A DNA stretch of 64,000 nt from Gremmenia infestans (lineage: Eukaryota > Ascomycota > Leotiomycetes > Helotiales > Hamatocanthoscyphaceae), in the NCBI GenBank assembly GCA_032629725.1, contig JAFEVB010000036.1:62001-126000 (forward strand). The letters run 5' to 3'. Of this stretch, positions 11,511 to 21,147 are shown one piece after another. A program made the translations under genes and the position numbers. Within the stretch, counting starts at the first letter, position 1. Every line of letters starts with the position of its first letter. The notes beneath the pieces are model-generated. The model was not told the origin of the DNA. It searched no databases and was given only the letters and a program-made list of their open reading frames with translations.

Positions 11511-12103
11511 GCTTGGGTTGGTTGTTTGTCGGTAGTTATAGGGGGGCTGGGTTGGGATGGATTGGGAAGGTAAGGTGGGATGAGGATGAGGATGAGGATG
11601 AGGATGACGATTCGAGGGAATTGACGAGCTTATGTAGAGACTAGACTTTGGTCATCTTATAGTACTGTACTGTTATCGTATTTTTATTTATTGAGGCGTG
11701 AGGGGCAAAGTGTAACTATCGTCAGCATTTAAAGCAAGCTTGCGGAGGCGGATCTCACACGCTTCTTATAACAGATTGGTGGATGCGGGCGTTTATTACT
11801 AGGTATGTATATGTCCTCTTTGAGCCGAGTTGGTATTTATTTATAAACTGACTACGGAATAAATAACTACCTTCACTCATGCAAGCACCTCCTGGTTAAG
11901 GCAAGTTCAAGTGAGTGAAAAAGAAGGTTATTTCAGCCCGATGGTTCCACGGCAGGGGAGGGGGAGAGTGAGAAGGATTCCCCCACCTGCATGCATGTAC
12001 GCCGGCCGCGCATGAGACCCCTCCATCCGACAAGGGATGCGTCGCTAGTCACACGATGGTCTATAGGGCTGGCCTAATGAAGGTCTAACCAACTTTGATC
12101 CAA

Positions 12104-12159
12104 GGCTAGATGGTTAGATGGCCAGATGGCTAGATGGCTAGATGGCTAGATGGCTAGAT
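12104..12159. repeat. 8-bp tandem repeat, seven units of GGCTAGAT
   Basis: Seven consecutive 8-bp units GGCTAGAT. The second and third units have one substitution each (GGTTAGAT, GGCCAGAT) and the last four are identical. Intergenic; no coding overlap. Confidence 0.9.
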
Positions 12160-12511
12160 TCACGCATCAGCTCTCCATGGACGAAGGTAACTAGGTAGAA
12201 GTACATCTCCCGACTGCACTACCCCTCATACAGCTGCCATCTTCCATCCAAGTCTCACAATCCAGTAAGCATTCAAGGGCAGGGCACGGCATGTATCATT
12301 ACTACCTACTATACATAGTCTACACATTTATACTTTGTATTATCCAACAGTTCCCTACCTAATGCCGTACTCTACGCGCGTATGTCTCTATGAGGCAAAT
12401 AGCTAGGTCGCTGTGCCGCCGTATTCCGTTCCAATGAAGCGCCGCGTCTAAAAGGTATTTATTATACGAGACGAGGTTGGGCATCCCTCTTTGGCTTGGT
12501 TTGGTTTTACA

Positions 12512-12541
12512 ACAGCACAGCACAGCACAGCACAGCACAGC
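12512..12541. repeat. (ACAGC)6 microsatellite
   Basis: Six perfect 5-bp units, intergenic, 110 bp from a second pentamer array. Confidence 0.9.
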
Positions 12542-12650
12542 GTGCACGGCACCTTGATGGCGGAAATACAACAGGGTTCACGTATGTACAGAGTAAGCTT
12601 GCGATATGTACGGAGTAGAGGGGTTAATGAATACTGTACTTAAGTAAGGA

Positions 12651-12685
12651 TACCTTACCTTACCTTACCTTACCTTACCTTACCT
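12651..12685. repeat. (TACCT)7 microsatellite
   Basis: Seven perfect units of TACCT (AGGTA on the other strand). This is not the TTAGGG telomere repeat of filamentous fungi. The same AGGTA word occurs singly in many intergenic parts of this window. Confidence 0.9.
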
Positions 12686-14429
12686 TTACATATAATACCT
12701 AAAATTATAGGCCCGGAATTACCGCGTCGTATAGTAATCGACGGCTTGGAAATAAATAAGACGGCCTTGTATGAAGGATTCTACCGAATTGGGCTACTGC
12801 TCCCCCAAAGAAGCCCTTGTCCCAGAAGTGGCATAAGCGGCACGTGGCAAATTAGTATATTATGCGCAGGCGCAGGTTTGTTTTTGTTGGAAGTTGGCAG
12901 CGAAAGCCAGGATCGGATAGGATGGTTCCTCGGTACTTTGGAACCTCTTCCTCGCACACACTCCTCTCCTCTCCAAAAGTGAATTTTTTTCAGCTGAGGT
13001 GAGAGTGATGGTCCAAGCTCCACCCAATCACCGACCCCTGCTCATGCAAATAGCCGAAGCGCTAGTTCTTGGCAGGTGGTCTCTTCAGCTGAACTGAACT
13101 TTGACTTTAACTTTTACCCTCGAGCCGAGCCTTTTCTTCCTCCTCCTTCCACTTGCCTTCCATAATCATTCCATCCCTCGCGAATTATTATCCTTCCCTC
13201 CTCTTGACCCATACGCACGCATGACATCATGTATTGCTTGGATCGGGCATGCTTCATGTTCATGTTCGCTTGTTGTGCCTATAGGTAGGTAGGTGTGTGG
13301 TAAGCTGGACTGGACCCGAAAGTATGCGGCGATTAATTATTGATTGCGTGAGGCGATACATGCATGTACAGTAGTCTCGATGGTCTACAGATCCGTGGCG
13401 GACAGATAACCGTCAGATCTACGTCTAATGCGATCTGTGTCGTATCGGGATTCAGTATGCCCGAAAGAGAAGCGGAGGTGTCTTGTACACCCTCTCACGT
13501 GCTCCGGGATAGGTAATATCTCAGCTTGTATCTACGGCGCCTCCTTCTATACCGCATCCGAAAAGGCCGGTTGGGTTGGTGTTGGTGTTGGATCATGGGA
13601 TGGGGCTTAAAGTTCCAAGTGCATCTCCTTGCATGTATAGTATCGGCGGTACGTACATCAGCATCAGCACCCCTGAGTCGAGAGGTTGGGGCGTATCTAT
13701 CACGTGAAAGGAGGGGTCTTTTACAACAAGAAATATACCCATAAAGAGGAGGCCTTTAGCTTGGCGTTGGTGTTATGAAACAGCTGTCATCAAATGCTGA
13801 ATTGTTAACCAATACTAATAGGAAAAGCAGAAAGAAGTCTTCCGTATCCTTGCGTCGATTTCCCACCTATCGTTTATCTTTTGCTTGCCGTCTGTACTTT
13901 GGAACTGTTGCATGTCCATTTCTGACGACGTTTTTCTTCCTGCTGTATGCCGATTGCTTCAGCTCCAACTTTTCATCTCTACTTTAGTTTGTCCAATAAC
14001 GCGAAGTTGCGCAATATAATGCAAGTCGGCGTGTTGGCTTGCAAGTTGCAACCCACTTGAGCTGAGAAGTTCAAGTCAATATTAGAGTATTGAAAATCTC
14101 TGGGTACACTTGTATCAGGACGTCATTGATCCTTGAAATAGGAAATCCATTTCTACCAATTAGCACTCGCTTATAGCCTTCTTCTACGGTACAACTTCCC
14201 GATGAACTCGCAATTGTAGCACGGTATCACGGACGTGAAAAGTCTCCGTCTGTACTGCTCGTATCTCACCGCTTGATAAACGAAACCAACAGCCAACGTG
14301 GTGATGAATACGAGGTATGCATCTGGACCTTTTACGAAAAGCTACTAGCGAGTGGCTAGCTGGTCTGATAAGATTCCGCTTGCCTCTCTGCTCTGCCACG
14401 CATAAGGCTTAGCTGGACGTCGACTCTAA

Positions 14430-14660
14430 CTTGGCTCTAAGATGATATGCGTATTAATATTATAAGGATAATATATATAGTATATTCTACATCTAAACCT
14501 AAAAAGCGTATCCTACTTCATATAAGTAGAAGATTATATTCAAACTTTACTAAAATGATTTTATTTGCTTAAACTTATATCCTTTTTATTATATTCGCCT
14601 TCTGTAATTAATCTTATATATATAACACGCCTTTACAAGTATATACCTCTCTTCTACCCT
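14430..14660. repeat. AT-rich block, possible RIP-mutated transposon relic
   Basis: A sharp drop in GC with many TATA/TTAT words and no coding frame. This is typical of repeat sequences degraded by C-to-T mutation in ascomycetes. Identification as a transposon relic is inference, since no terminal repeat or protein remnant can be seen. Confidence 0.4.
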
Positions 14661-15989
14661 TAATAGAAACGGCATATAACAGCTACTAACACATACACTC
14701 TATCTCTAGGCCACCATTCTATACTCAGGTAATAACCCCAAGTATCCTTTCTCAGTACTACCCAGCCTACGGTTCTCCACCGCGAGCTTCCAGCGCTTCG
14801 CTGGCACTATCCCTACCTTATTCATCTCTACCTAGGCCTCCTCCTCCTCCTCTCCTAACTCCCATGCACATCCAACCCCCCAACACCTCCAACAAATCCG
14901 CCACTTTCCCCTGCAACCCCTCTCATTCGCCTCCCTACACTCCCCTAATAACAGCGCCAGCGGCGCCCCCACAGCTTGCACGAACTCCGCAAGTAGCAGC
15001 AGGCATTCTGTGGAAGCCGTCTCCAAACCCAAGGAAACTGGAAGTACCCGTCCCAAAAAGCCATGTTTCAGCACGACGCTGGCTGTCGCCAAAGCTCGAG
15101 CAAAACAAGTCTTATGCACATAAGAAAATCAAGAAGTTGAAACGCCTTTGATCAGACTTCCAATCGATCTTGAGCGAGAGAAAGAGATGCGTTGAAACTA
15201 ACAACAAGCCAGGCACTTCTTGACGGGACCTCTTGACGGGACGAAACCCATTCTTCCAAATAGTCTAGCATTCTTCCTTGTAGCTCTCGACGCCAAACTT
15301 TAACATGGTCGGGATTTCTTGCCGCAGAGTATAGTCTCGTTCATCAAATCACTTACGTTGAAATTACGTACAACCAGAACTGGAAACCAATACTCTCACC
15401 CAACGTCGCCTTCTCTGCGAATCCGCCGCGAGGCTTCGGCTGTTTAGTATATGCATCTGATTCGGAATGCAGCAGACATGGTTTGAATTTGTGTATATTT
15501 GCAGGACGGGGACGGAGCCCCTTTATGATCCTCGCTTAATTATTAGTTAATACTCCCTTGCGATGGATTGGAAAAGCGGCATGTAATCCTGCCATCAACT
15601 TTCAATATGCTACTTGCCGGACATTATAATCTAGATAACTGGATTTACTGCATGAGGTAAAAGGAGAAAAGGAGGTAAATTAGGCTTACAAAGTGGAAGG
15701 AGAAGTAGGGTAAAGTCACTAACTAGAAAATGCATCAATCAGGATGAAGCAAAATTGCGAGTATCAATTCCATTTCATATCTACACTGTACTCTATACAA
15801 CCCCACCTGCATCCCAATGAGTGACAGAATCCCAGTCTCTGTCACATCACTCTTGCGCACAAACAGACAGCAGGCAGGCTTCATCCCGAGAAAAGGACAA
15901 GAAAAAAAGGAGAAAGAAAAAGAGATTCCCAGCTTCCCATGTTATTTACAAACCAACCAATCTTCTCAAACATCGAAAACCAAGCACCT

Positions 15990-16901
15990 CTAGTTGTCAT
16001 TAGAGGCCATAGCACGAGCGAAGCGGCGCTTGCTAAGGTTATACTCAATGGACCGCTTCTTAGCAGCAGCCGACTGAGTGAAAGCGGCCGATCCACCAAA
16101 CGGCCCAGCAAGAGCCGCGTTCTGGAGCTTGGCCACGCACACGCCCGTAGCGCCTCCCGCTGTACCGGAACATGTCATGCCAGCGGGCATCTGGATAGCG
16201 ACAGGGAAGTCCATGGTGGTTGCAGCCGAGAGACCGCCGATGCCGACGCCGGGGACGTTCTGGGTGACCTGGGCGGTTTGGAAGGCTGATGGGTCTGTGC
16301 CGCCGGACGTGGGGTCTACCATTGCGGTTAGGGGCCCCGCTCCGTCTTGGTTGACTTGGTGGAAGGTCATGGTGACCGTTCCGTCGTCAGCGCAGGTTGG
16401 CAAGCCCGACGTGGCGCCGGCTCCTGTGGCGGCTTTGACGGCTGTCTCTTTAGTTCCCGCTGGAGTCTTGACACCTCCGCTTGCGGCGCGGACACCGAGA
16501 GATCGACGCTGCATCATCGCGTCGTGGACCTCGCGAGCTGCTTTGGCGGCAGTTGTGTTGGCATTTCCGCCCATAAAGGCCGCGATCATCTTGGATGCAT
16601 CGACGGGGCCTGTGCTGGTGCGCCCGAGAGCAGTGGCCTTGCTGGTTCCGAGCTCTTTGTCGCGGATGATGGAGGTGTCGGCTTCGGCTCCGCAGCTAGG
16701 AGTGGCACAGTCACGAGGAGTACCGTCCGCGACTGGAAAATCATGTATTAGTTTGGATTATTGGACTTGGGGATGGATGACTTTACCTGAGAGACCAGGC
16801 ATGGTTACTGCATTGGCACCTTTTACGGAGTCTATGACACCGTGGGCGAGAATGTTGGTAGCAGCGAAGGCCACAAGGAGGATTGCTGATGAGTATTGCA
16901 T
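15990..16901 (-). CDS. Egh16/Gas1-like secreted protein (appressorium/virulence-associated family)
   Basis: Two exons, 16901-16787 and 16732-15990, give 285 residues, a normal family length. The signal peptide MQYSSAILLVAFAATNILA is followed directly by HGVIDSVKG, so the mature protein is predicted to start with histidine. Family marks are the Cys-containing segment DCATPSCGAEADTSIIRDKE, then MTFHQVNQDGAGPL, VTQNVPGV, FPVAIQMPAGMTCSG and NAALAGPFGG. Members (Egh16 of powdery mildew; Gas1/Gas2 and Mas proteins of rice blast) are secreted and expressed during plant penetration. The C-terminus is Ala/Lys-rich and basic. Free mature N-terminal His plus later conserved His resembles copper-binding LPMO-like proteins; a copper site here is inference. 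The 54-nt intron carries an in-frame stop. Confidence 0.88.
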
Positions 16902-19511
16902 CTTGAATATGTGATATATGAGCTGGGAGATGGAAAGTACGAATTAAAGATTGTTATTTAAAGTTGGAATAAAGATTACCGGCACCGGGCACGGAAGAAA
17001 AAGCAGAAAAGATAGTAGAAGAAGCTGAAGATTGAAGATGATGATGATGAGAAGAGTGATATTGAGCGGGATTCGAGATTACTCTTATACAAATGTAGTT
17101 CCCAAGCCATTGCCAAAAAGCTTAGCAGTAGGAAAAACAGATGCCGGGTTTGGTACGGCTTGGCTTGCCCCTTCCGGCATCATCAAAAGTTTTTGCTTGT
17201 TTGGAAACTGGATCTCACTACAGAGGCGTGGTGATACCTCATTCGAGACAGGAGATATCCGACCACAGATCGCCAGCGCTACTTCGTTGAGGCTGTGTAC
17301 AGCTAAGATCTGGAGTAGAGCAAAGGACAACAGCGATTGGGTATTCAAAGAGGATCAAATCCATTGCGGGGAGTGATACAGGGTAGAAGGGTGATGTCGA
17401 GCATCTAGTTACCTGAGTACGCCCAATGAACAGCTTAGGATCTTCAAGAAGATTCAACACGGTACCCTGTGATAATCAACGTGGTGGAAATCATCGAGGA
17501 TCATTATTATTCCGCGATTAGTCCCTCGCAACTTGAGGCTCTCATCGTTTGGCCCTTGGCCATATGTTGAACAGGAGGTCCAAACGACGAGATTCGACTG
17601 GCTCCATCAATGTTTTGATTGACCAAGGGGCCCACAAAGTCGATAAAGTTGTGTCAGTAGCCCCAAGGGGTCTTTTCGTAGCGATCAGAACGTTCATGGA
17701 TCCCGTAGATCCTCAAACATCTTGTACTTCGTATTCATGCAGAGGAAGCTTGGACTGGCGCGAACCACCAGCACATGGCACTTGACGCACGGCACCGGTG
17801 GAAAACGGTTTTCTATGTAAAACTTGGCGAATCGGATAATTCCTTTGCTACTTGCAGGAAACTTCGTGGAGCAGTAGCTCGCAAAAATCTCCAGAAGAGG
17901 ACCTTGACCCCTCAAACTCGGCCCCAAAGTTTGCAGCAGCTTCGGGCCCTGCCCAATGTTGCAAATCGCATAGCCACAACGTCAAAACAATACTGTCCAG
18001 GACTAGTAGTGTTCTGAACTTCAAGCAAGTTGATCCTAACAGAAGTCGGTTGAAGCATTAGCTGAGATGAAGACGAGTGAGGATAAAGCATTTCGAATCT
18101 AGCCATGGCACCTCGAACATTCAAGCGGCTTAAGATTCACTTAGCGCTCAATTGCGGTAGAATGAGGTTCCGGTGATACCTTTCTCGAAAAAGATCCATT
18201 GGAAAAGGTCTAGAGCGGCGATATGACTACCGAGGGCATTCAGAAGAGTCTGAGCAACAAGTGTGCAGAAGAAGCGTGTTTTCGAAGATGCTAGGGGGTT
18301 TCATGTCGTTGAATTTTTGCCGAAACAAACGAGGTCTGAGATATGCACGTGATGATGAGTTTTGCCTAACTATCTGTTGGTAACACAGGAGTGATCACTT
18401 CTACGGCATTCTGGTTGCTGTAGACTTGACTGGTATTCGGTATTCATAGCTAAGTGTGGTGGTTGCAACACGACGAGGTGATCGCCAGTCACTGACTAAG
18501 CTAACGCTAAGTCACATGACTAGAAAGGCTCAGTCATATCATACACACACTATCCTTTAGCTACTTTTTCCTTATATCGGGCTATGAAAGACATGTCAAT
18601 TCCGTACCTGGTTATTCATCGAATAGGTATTGTCTTTAATAATGAGTTGCTGGGTTTCCCTGATCACGAGACCTGGACCATGCTTTGCAAGTCGAACACT
18701 TTCTTTCGACTGCGTATTCAATGAGGAGCCAGACATGATAGAAGTTCAATGTAATTTCACATAAGATGTGGTTGCAGCTCTAGCTTTTCAGAGTTGTCCT
18801 ATGTAGGTATATCTCTAATCACGTGATATTGCACTAGTCTTTGAAGAGGCTCTCCCTTTTATCTGTAATAGATTCATCCTAGATGCAGTAGGTATTTTAG
18901 GAACCCTTTTCTCTCTTTGGAAATAATATTCCCATTTTGAACGAGTACGTTCCTAGAAAGTAAAATTTCCTAAAGATTATATGCAGGGTGAGTCATGTGA
19001 TGCATCGGAACGCTCCGAGTCGAGTGGGTCCCACTCATTTTCTCTCTGTATCAGCCCACCTCAATCCCTCAACACACCACTCTTCCTCCCTATTTCCGTT
19101 TCTTCCCCGCGTGCTACATCATAAGCACCTCATGGAATAATCGTGACTGCCATGTTTCCTTCCCCGGTTCGTGTGCTTATTTCACTCCTCCTCTGATTCG
19201 TCCGTGGTCAACGTTTCGCGAGAAGTCGCCTGATTCTGCACTTGGCCAGCTCAAGCCTTCGTACGATACTTCTCAATTATCACCTCACCGTTGCTATTCC
19301 ACACGTAGGTCCCCGCCGTATGTTTCCCTTCATCTCATACCATGGTAAGTATATATTTCATCGTCCCATCTACCTCATGCAGCTTTCCTTTCTGCATCCA
19401 ATATACACAGTACAGTCAAGACATCAATCAATCTCAACTCTCCACCAAACAATTCCACTCTCCATCAAAACATCTCAACTCAAGTCCTATCTCAAACACC
19501 CAAAAATCAAA
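16902..19511. other. 2.6 kb intergenic region
   Basis: No gene is supported. The left end is the promoter of the Egh16-like gene; the right end is a C/T-rich leader for the small mitochondrial-type gene. Frames of 70-80 codons at 17.1-18.1 kb start with non-ATG codons or overlap one another on both strands without codon bias. Confidence 0.5.
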
Positions 19512-19821
19512 ATGCCGCCAATGACACCACTCATCCGCACCATGGTCCAACGCCGCGCAATGTCAATAGGCGCCCGAGCCCGCGCTGCAGTCCGAAACTT
19601 CGAGCCTCATCCATTTGAGCGATACCCCACAACCCAAGCAGCTCAAAAGGCAGATTGGGGCAGACAACTCAGACACATTGGAGATGTCTCCCTGTTGTAA
19701 GTGCCCAGACTTTAATTTCTGGCTGTTGGAAACCGAGCTAATCCGAGACAGTTATTTCCCTTCGCTGGGCTTGTTCCTCACATGGCCTTTGATAGTAGAG
19801 AAGGCCATGCCCAACATCTGA
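19512..19821 (+). CDS. Small protein of mitochondrial inner-membrane type, 84 residues
   Basis: Exons 19512-19696 and 19752-19821 join in frame (intron 55 nt, GTAAGT...CAG). The first ~30 residues (MPPMTPLIRTMVQRRAMSIGARARAA) are Arg/Ser/Ala-rich without acids, as in a mitochondrial presequence. Next comes FEPHPFERYPTT, then GRQLRHIGDVSLFYFPSLGLFLTWPLIVEKAMPNI with one membrane segment of ~20 residues ending in a short polar tail. Size and layout fit an accessory subunit of a respiratory complex or a small inner-membrane assembly factor, but I do not recognise the family. The frame is also open upstream to about 19242, but the ATG preceded by AATCAAA begins the presequence and is the better start. 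Confidence 0.65.
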
Positions 19822-20028
19822 ACTGCGGAAACAAACAAATCTGATTCTTGTAATAATTAATTCTGGGAAGCATTAGAGCGAAGCGGGACAGGGAGTTGGC
19901 GTTTAGATTGGAAAGGCATACCCGTACATACAACCTTGCGAGTCGCAACTTCGGGGCCATAGAAAAATGCATATAAATAAATCAAGTTTGATCTTCGTGA
20001 CCTATTCATATATTTCCTATTTCATTTG
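19822..20028. other. 3' region of the small mitochondrial-type gene
   Basis: AT-rich, no gene seen. Confidence 0.5.
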
Positions 20029-20321
20029 CTAGGCTACCTCTTGGGTGAGATTCTGATATTGTCTTAGCTTTTCGTTCATATGCAATAGTCTTTTAGTCTA
20101 CCTTTCCTGATGTTTGACCAGGCTCACGGTATAGGTCTTACCTGATGGTGAATAAAACCCCGAACATCGGGCGCTACGAGGGCGCCACGCGACTCAGCGT
20201 CAAAAACGGGTCTGGGGGCATTGGGGTGAGCCTGGAGGTCCAGCGGGAGGGAGAAGAAGGCGGGGAAGCCTGGTGGGAGGGGGTCAGTCACGTGTAAGTT
20301 CAAATCGGCATCTGGGAATGC
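20029..20321 (-). other. Orphan coding-like exon (20321-20142) with possible terminal exon (20052-20029)
   Basis: The minus strand between a TAG acceptor (20324-20322) and a CAG|GTAAGA donor (20142|20141) is open for exactly 60 codons. It uses C-ending codons like real genes nearby (for example TTC CCC GCC TTC TTC TCC CTC). The peptide includes DPLPPGFPAFFSLPLDLQ and PNAPRPVFDAESRGALVAP. An acceptor at 20055-20053 would add NLTQEVA and a stop. No upstream exon with an ATG and matching phase was found, so the gene is incomplete or a relic. The block is visibly GC-richer than its surroundings. The plus strand also holds a 50-codon ATG-to-stop frame (20145-20297) over the same bases. Confidence 0.35.
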
Positions 20322-21147
20322 CTACATATCTAGGATTTCTTATATAAAAGGCCGTAAAACACTCCCTATAGCGCGAAAGCGGACCTGGCGTATGAAGAAT
20401 ATATCTGGTTGTAGGGATCAAGGAAACAAGAACTAGGAAATAAACAAGCCATAAACAAAATATAAATCAAATGAAAAATGACTGACCCACTCTATTTATC
20501 ACTAACAGAATGGCATAAGCCCTCTGCGCCTTGGTTAACTATAAGGCGCTATACCGGTAGTTTGTATGCACGAGGAATTTGCACTGCACTATTTTCATTT
20601 CAGCTTAGCTTAGCTCATAACAACTCTTTCTCATTCCTCTCATCTCGTCTCGTCTCATCTTTTTGTTTATGTGTTCCGCTCATGCATGCATGCATGCGTA
20701 TATATATATGTATGCCCTGTAGACAGGGATGCAGCAAAAACATTAATATACACTTAATTCATTCATTCTCTCATAGCAGCATCCATCAATCCTCTACCCC
20801 ACCCTTCCCCATTCATGCCATTGCCATTGAGAAACGCCCACCATGACTACCACTCACTACAGACAGGCCCAGCCACCATCTAGGGACAACAAGGACAACA
20901 AAAACAACAAACGGCAGTGAAAATGCCACCCTTTTTCGGACGCTCATCCCGGGCACTACTATACGTACCCCCGGAACCGACTGCATCTGGAGGGAAAATG
21001 AATGAAAAGAAAAGGGGTATGAAGCGAATCGCACAGAAAACAACGCCCCATCCGTCCGCAAACTATGCCCAAAAAGTCGAACAAGAGAATTTATCCCCTC
21101 CAGACCCGCCGTCTATCCCACCCTCATATACATTTCATCTCAGTCAT
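20322..21147. other. Intergenic region downstream of the Pom1-like kinase gene
   Basis: No further gene is seen. It holds a TTTATATAAG box on the minus strand near 20338-20350, CATGCATGCATG repeats (20691-20708) followed by alternating TA, and the kinase 3' untranslated region. Confidence 0.5.

Larger units (their letters stand above)
11511..15989. other. 4.5 kb gene-poor region with tandem repeats and an AT-rich block
   Basis: I see no convincing gene. Contents in order: GATGAG repeats (11579-11607), an 8-bp tandem array (12104-12159), (ACAGC)6 (12512-12541), (TACCT)7 (12651-12685), scattered TAGGTAGG motifs, then AT-rich DNA at about 14430-14660 that looks like a mutated transposon relic. 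From 14770 to 15150 base composition becomes GC-richer and both strands carry open frames of about 95 codons with no recognisable domain. The right 800 bp include the 3' end of the Egh16-like gene. Confidence 0.55.

Noticed and set aside
12651..12685. (TACCT)7 as an internal telomere repeat
   Set aside because: Filamentous-fungal telomeres are TTAGGG; this pentamer differs in length and sequence.
14832..15151. Overlapping ~95-codon frames on both strands
   Set aside because: Neither has a domain, splice structure or convincing codon bias; they mirror each other in a GC-richer stretch.
17085..17348. Minus-strand 87-residue frame beginning with a signal-peptide-like sequence
   Set aside because: It starts with TTG after an in-frame stop; no ATG and no splice model give it a start. 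Hydrophobic residues can arise by chance here.
19242..19511. N-terminal extension of the small mitochondrial-type protein
   Set aside because: The sequence before ATG 19512 is C/T-rich leader DNA, and the presequence begins naturally at that ATG.
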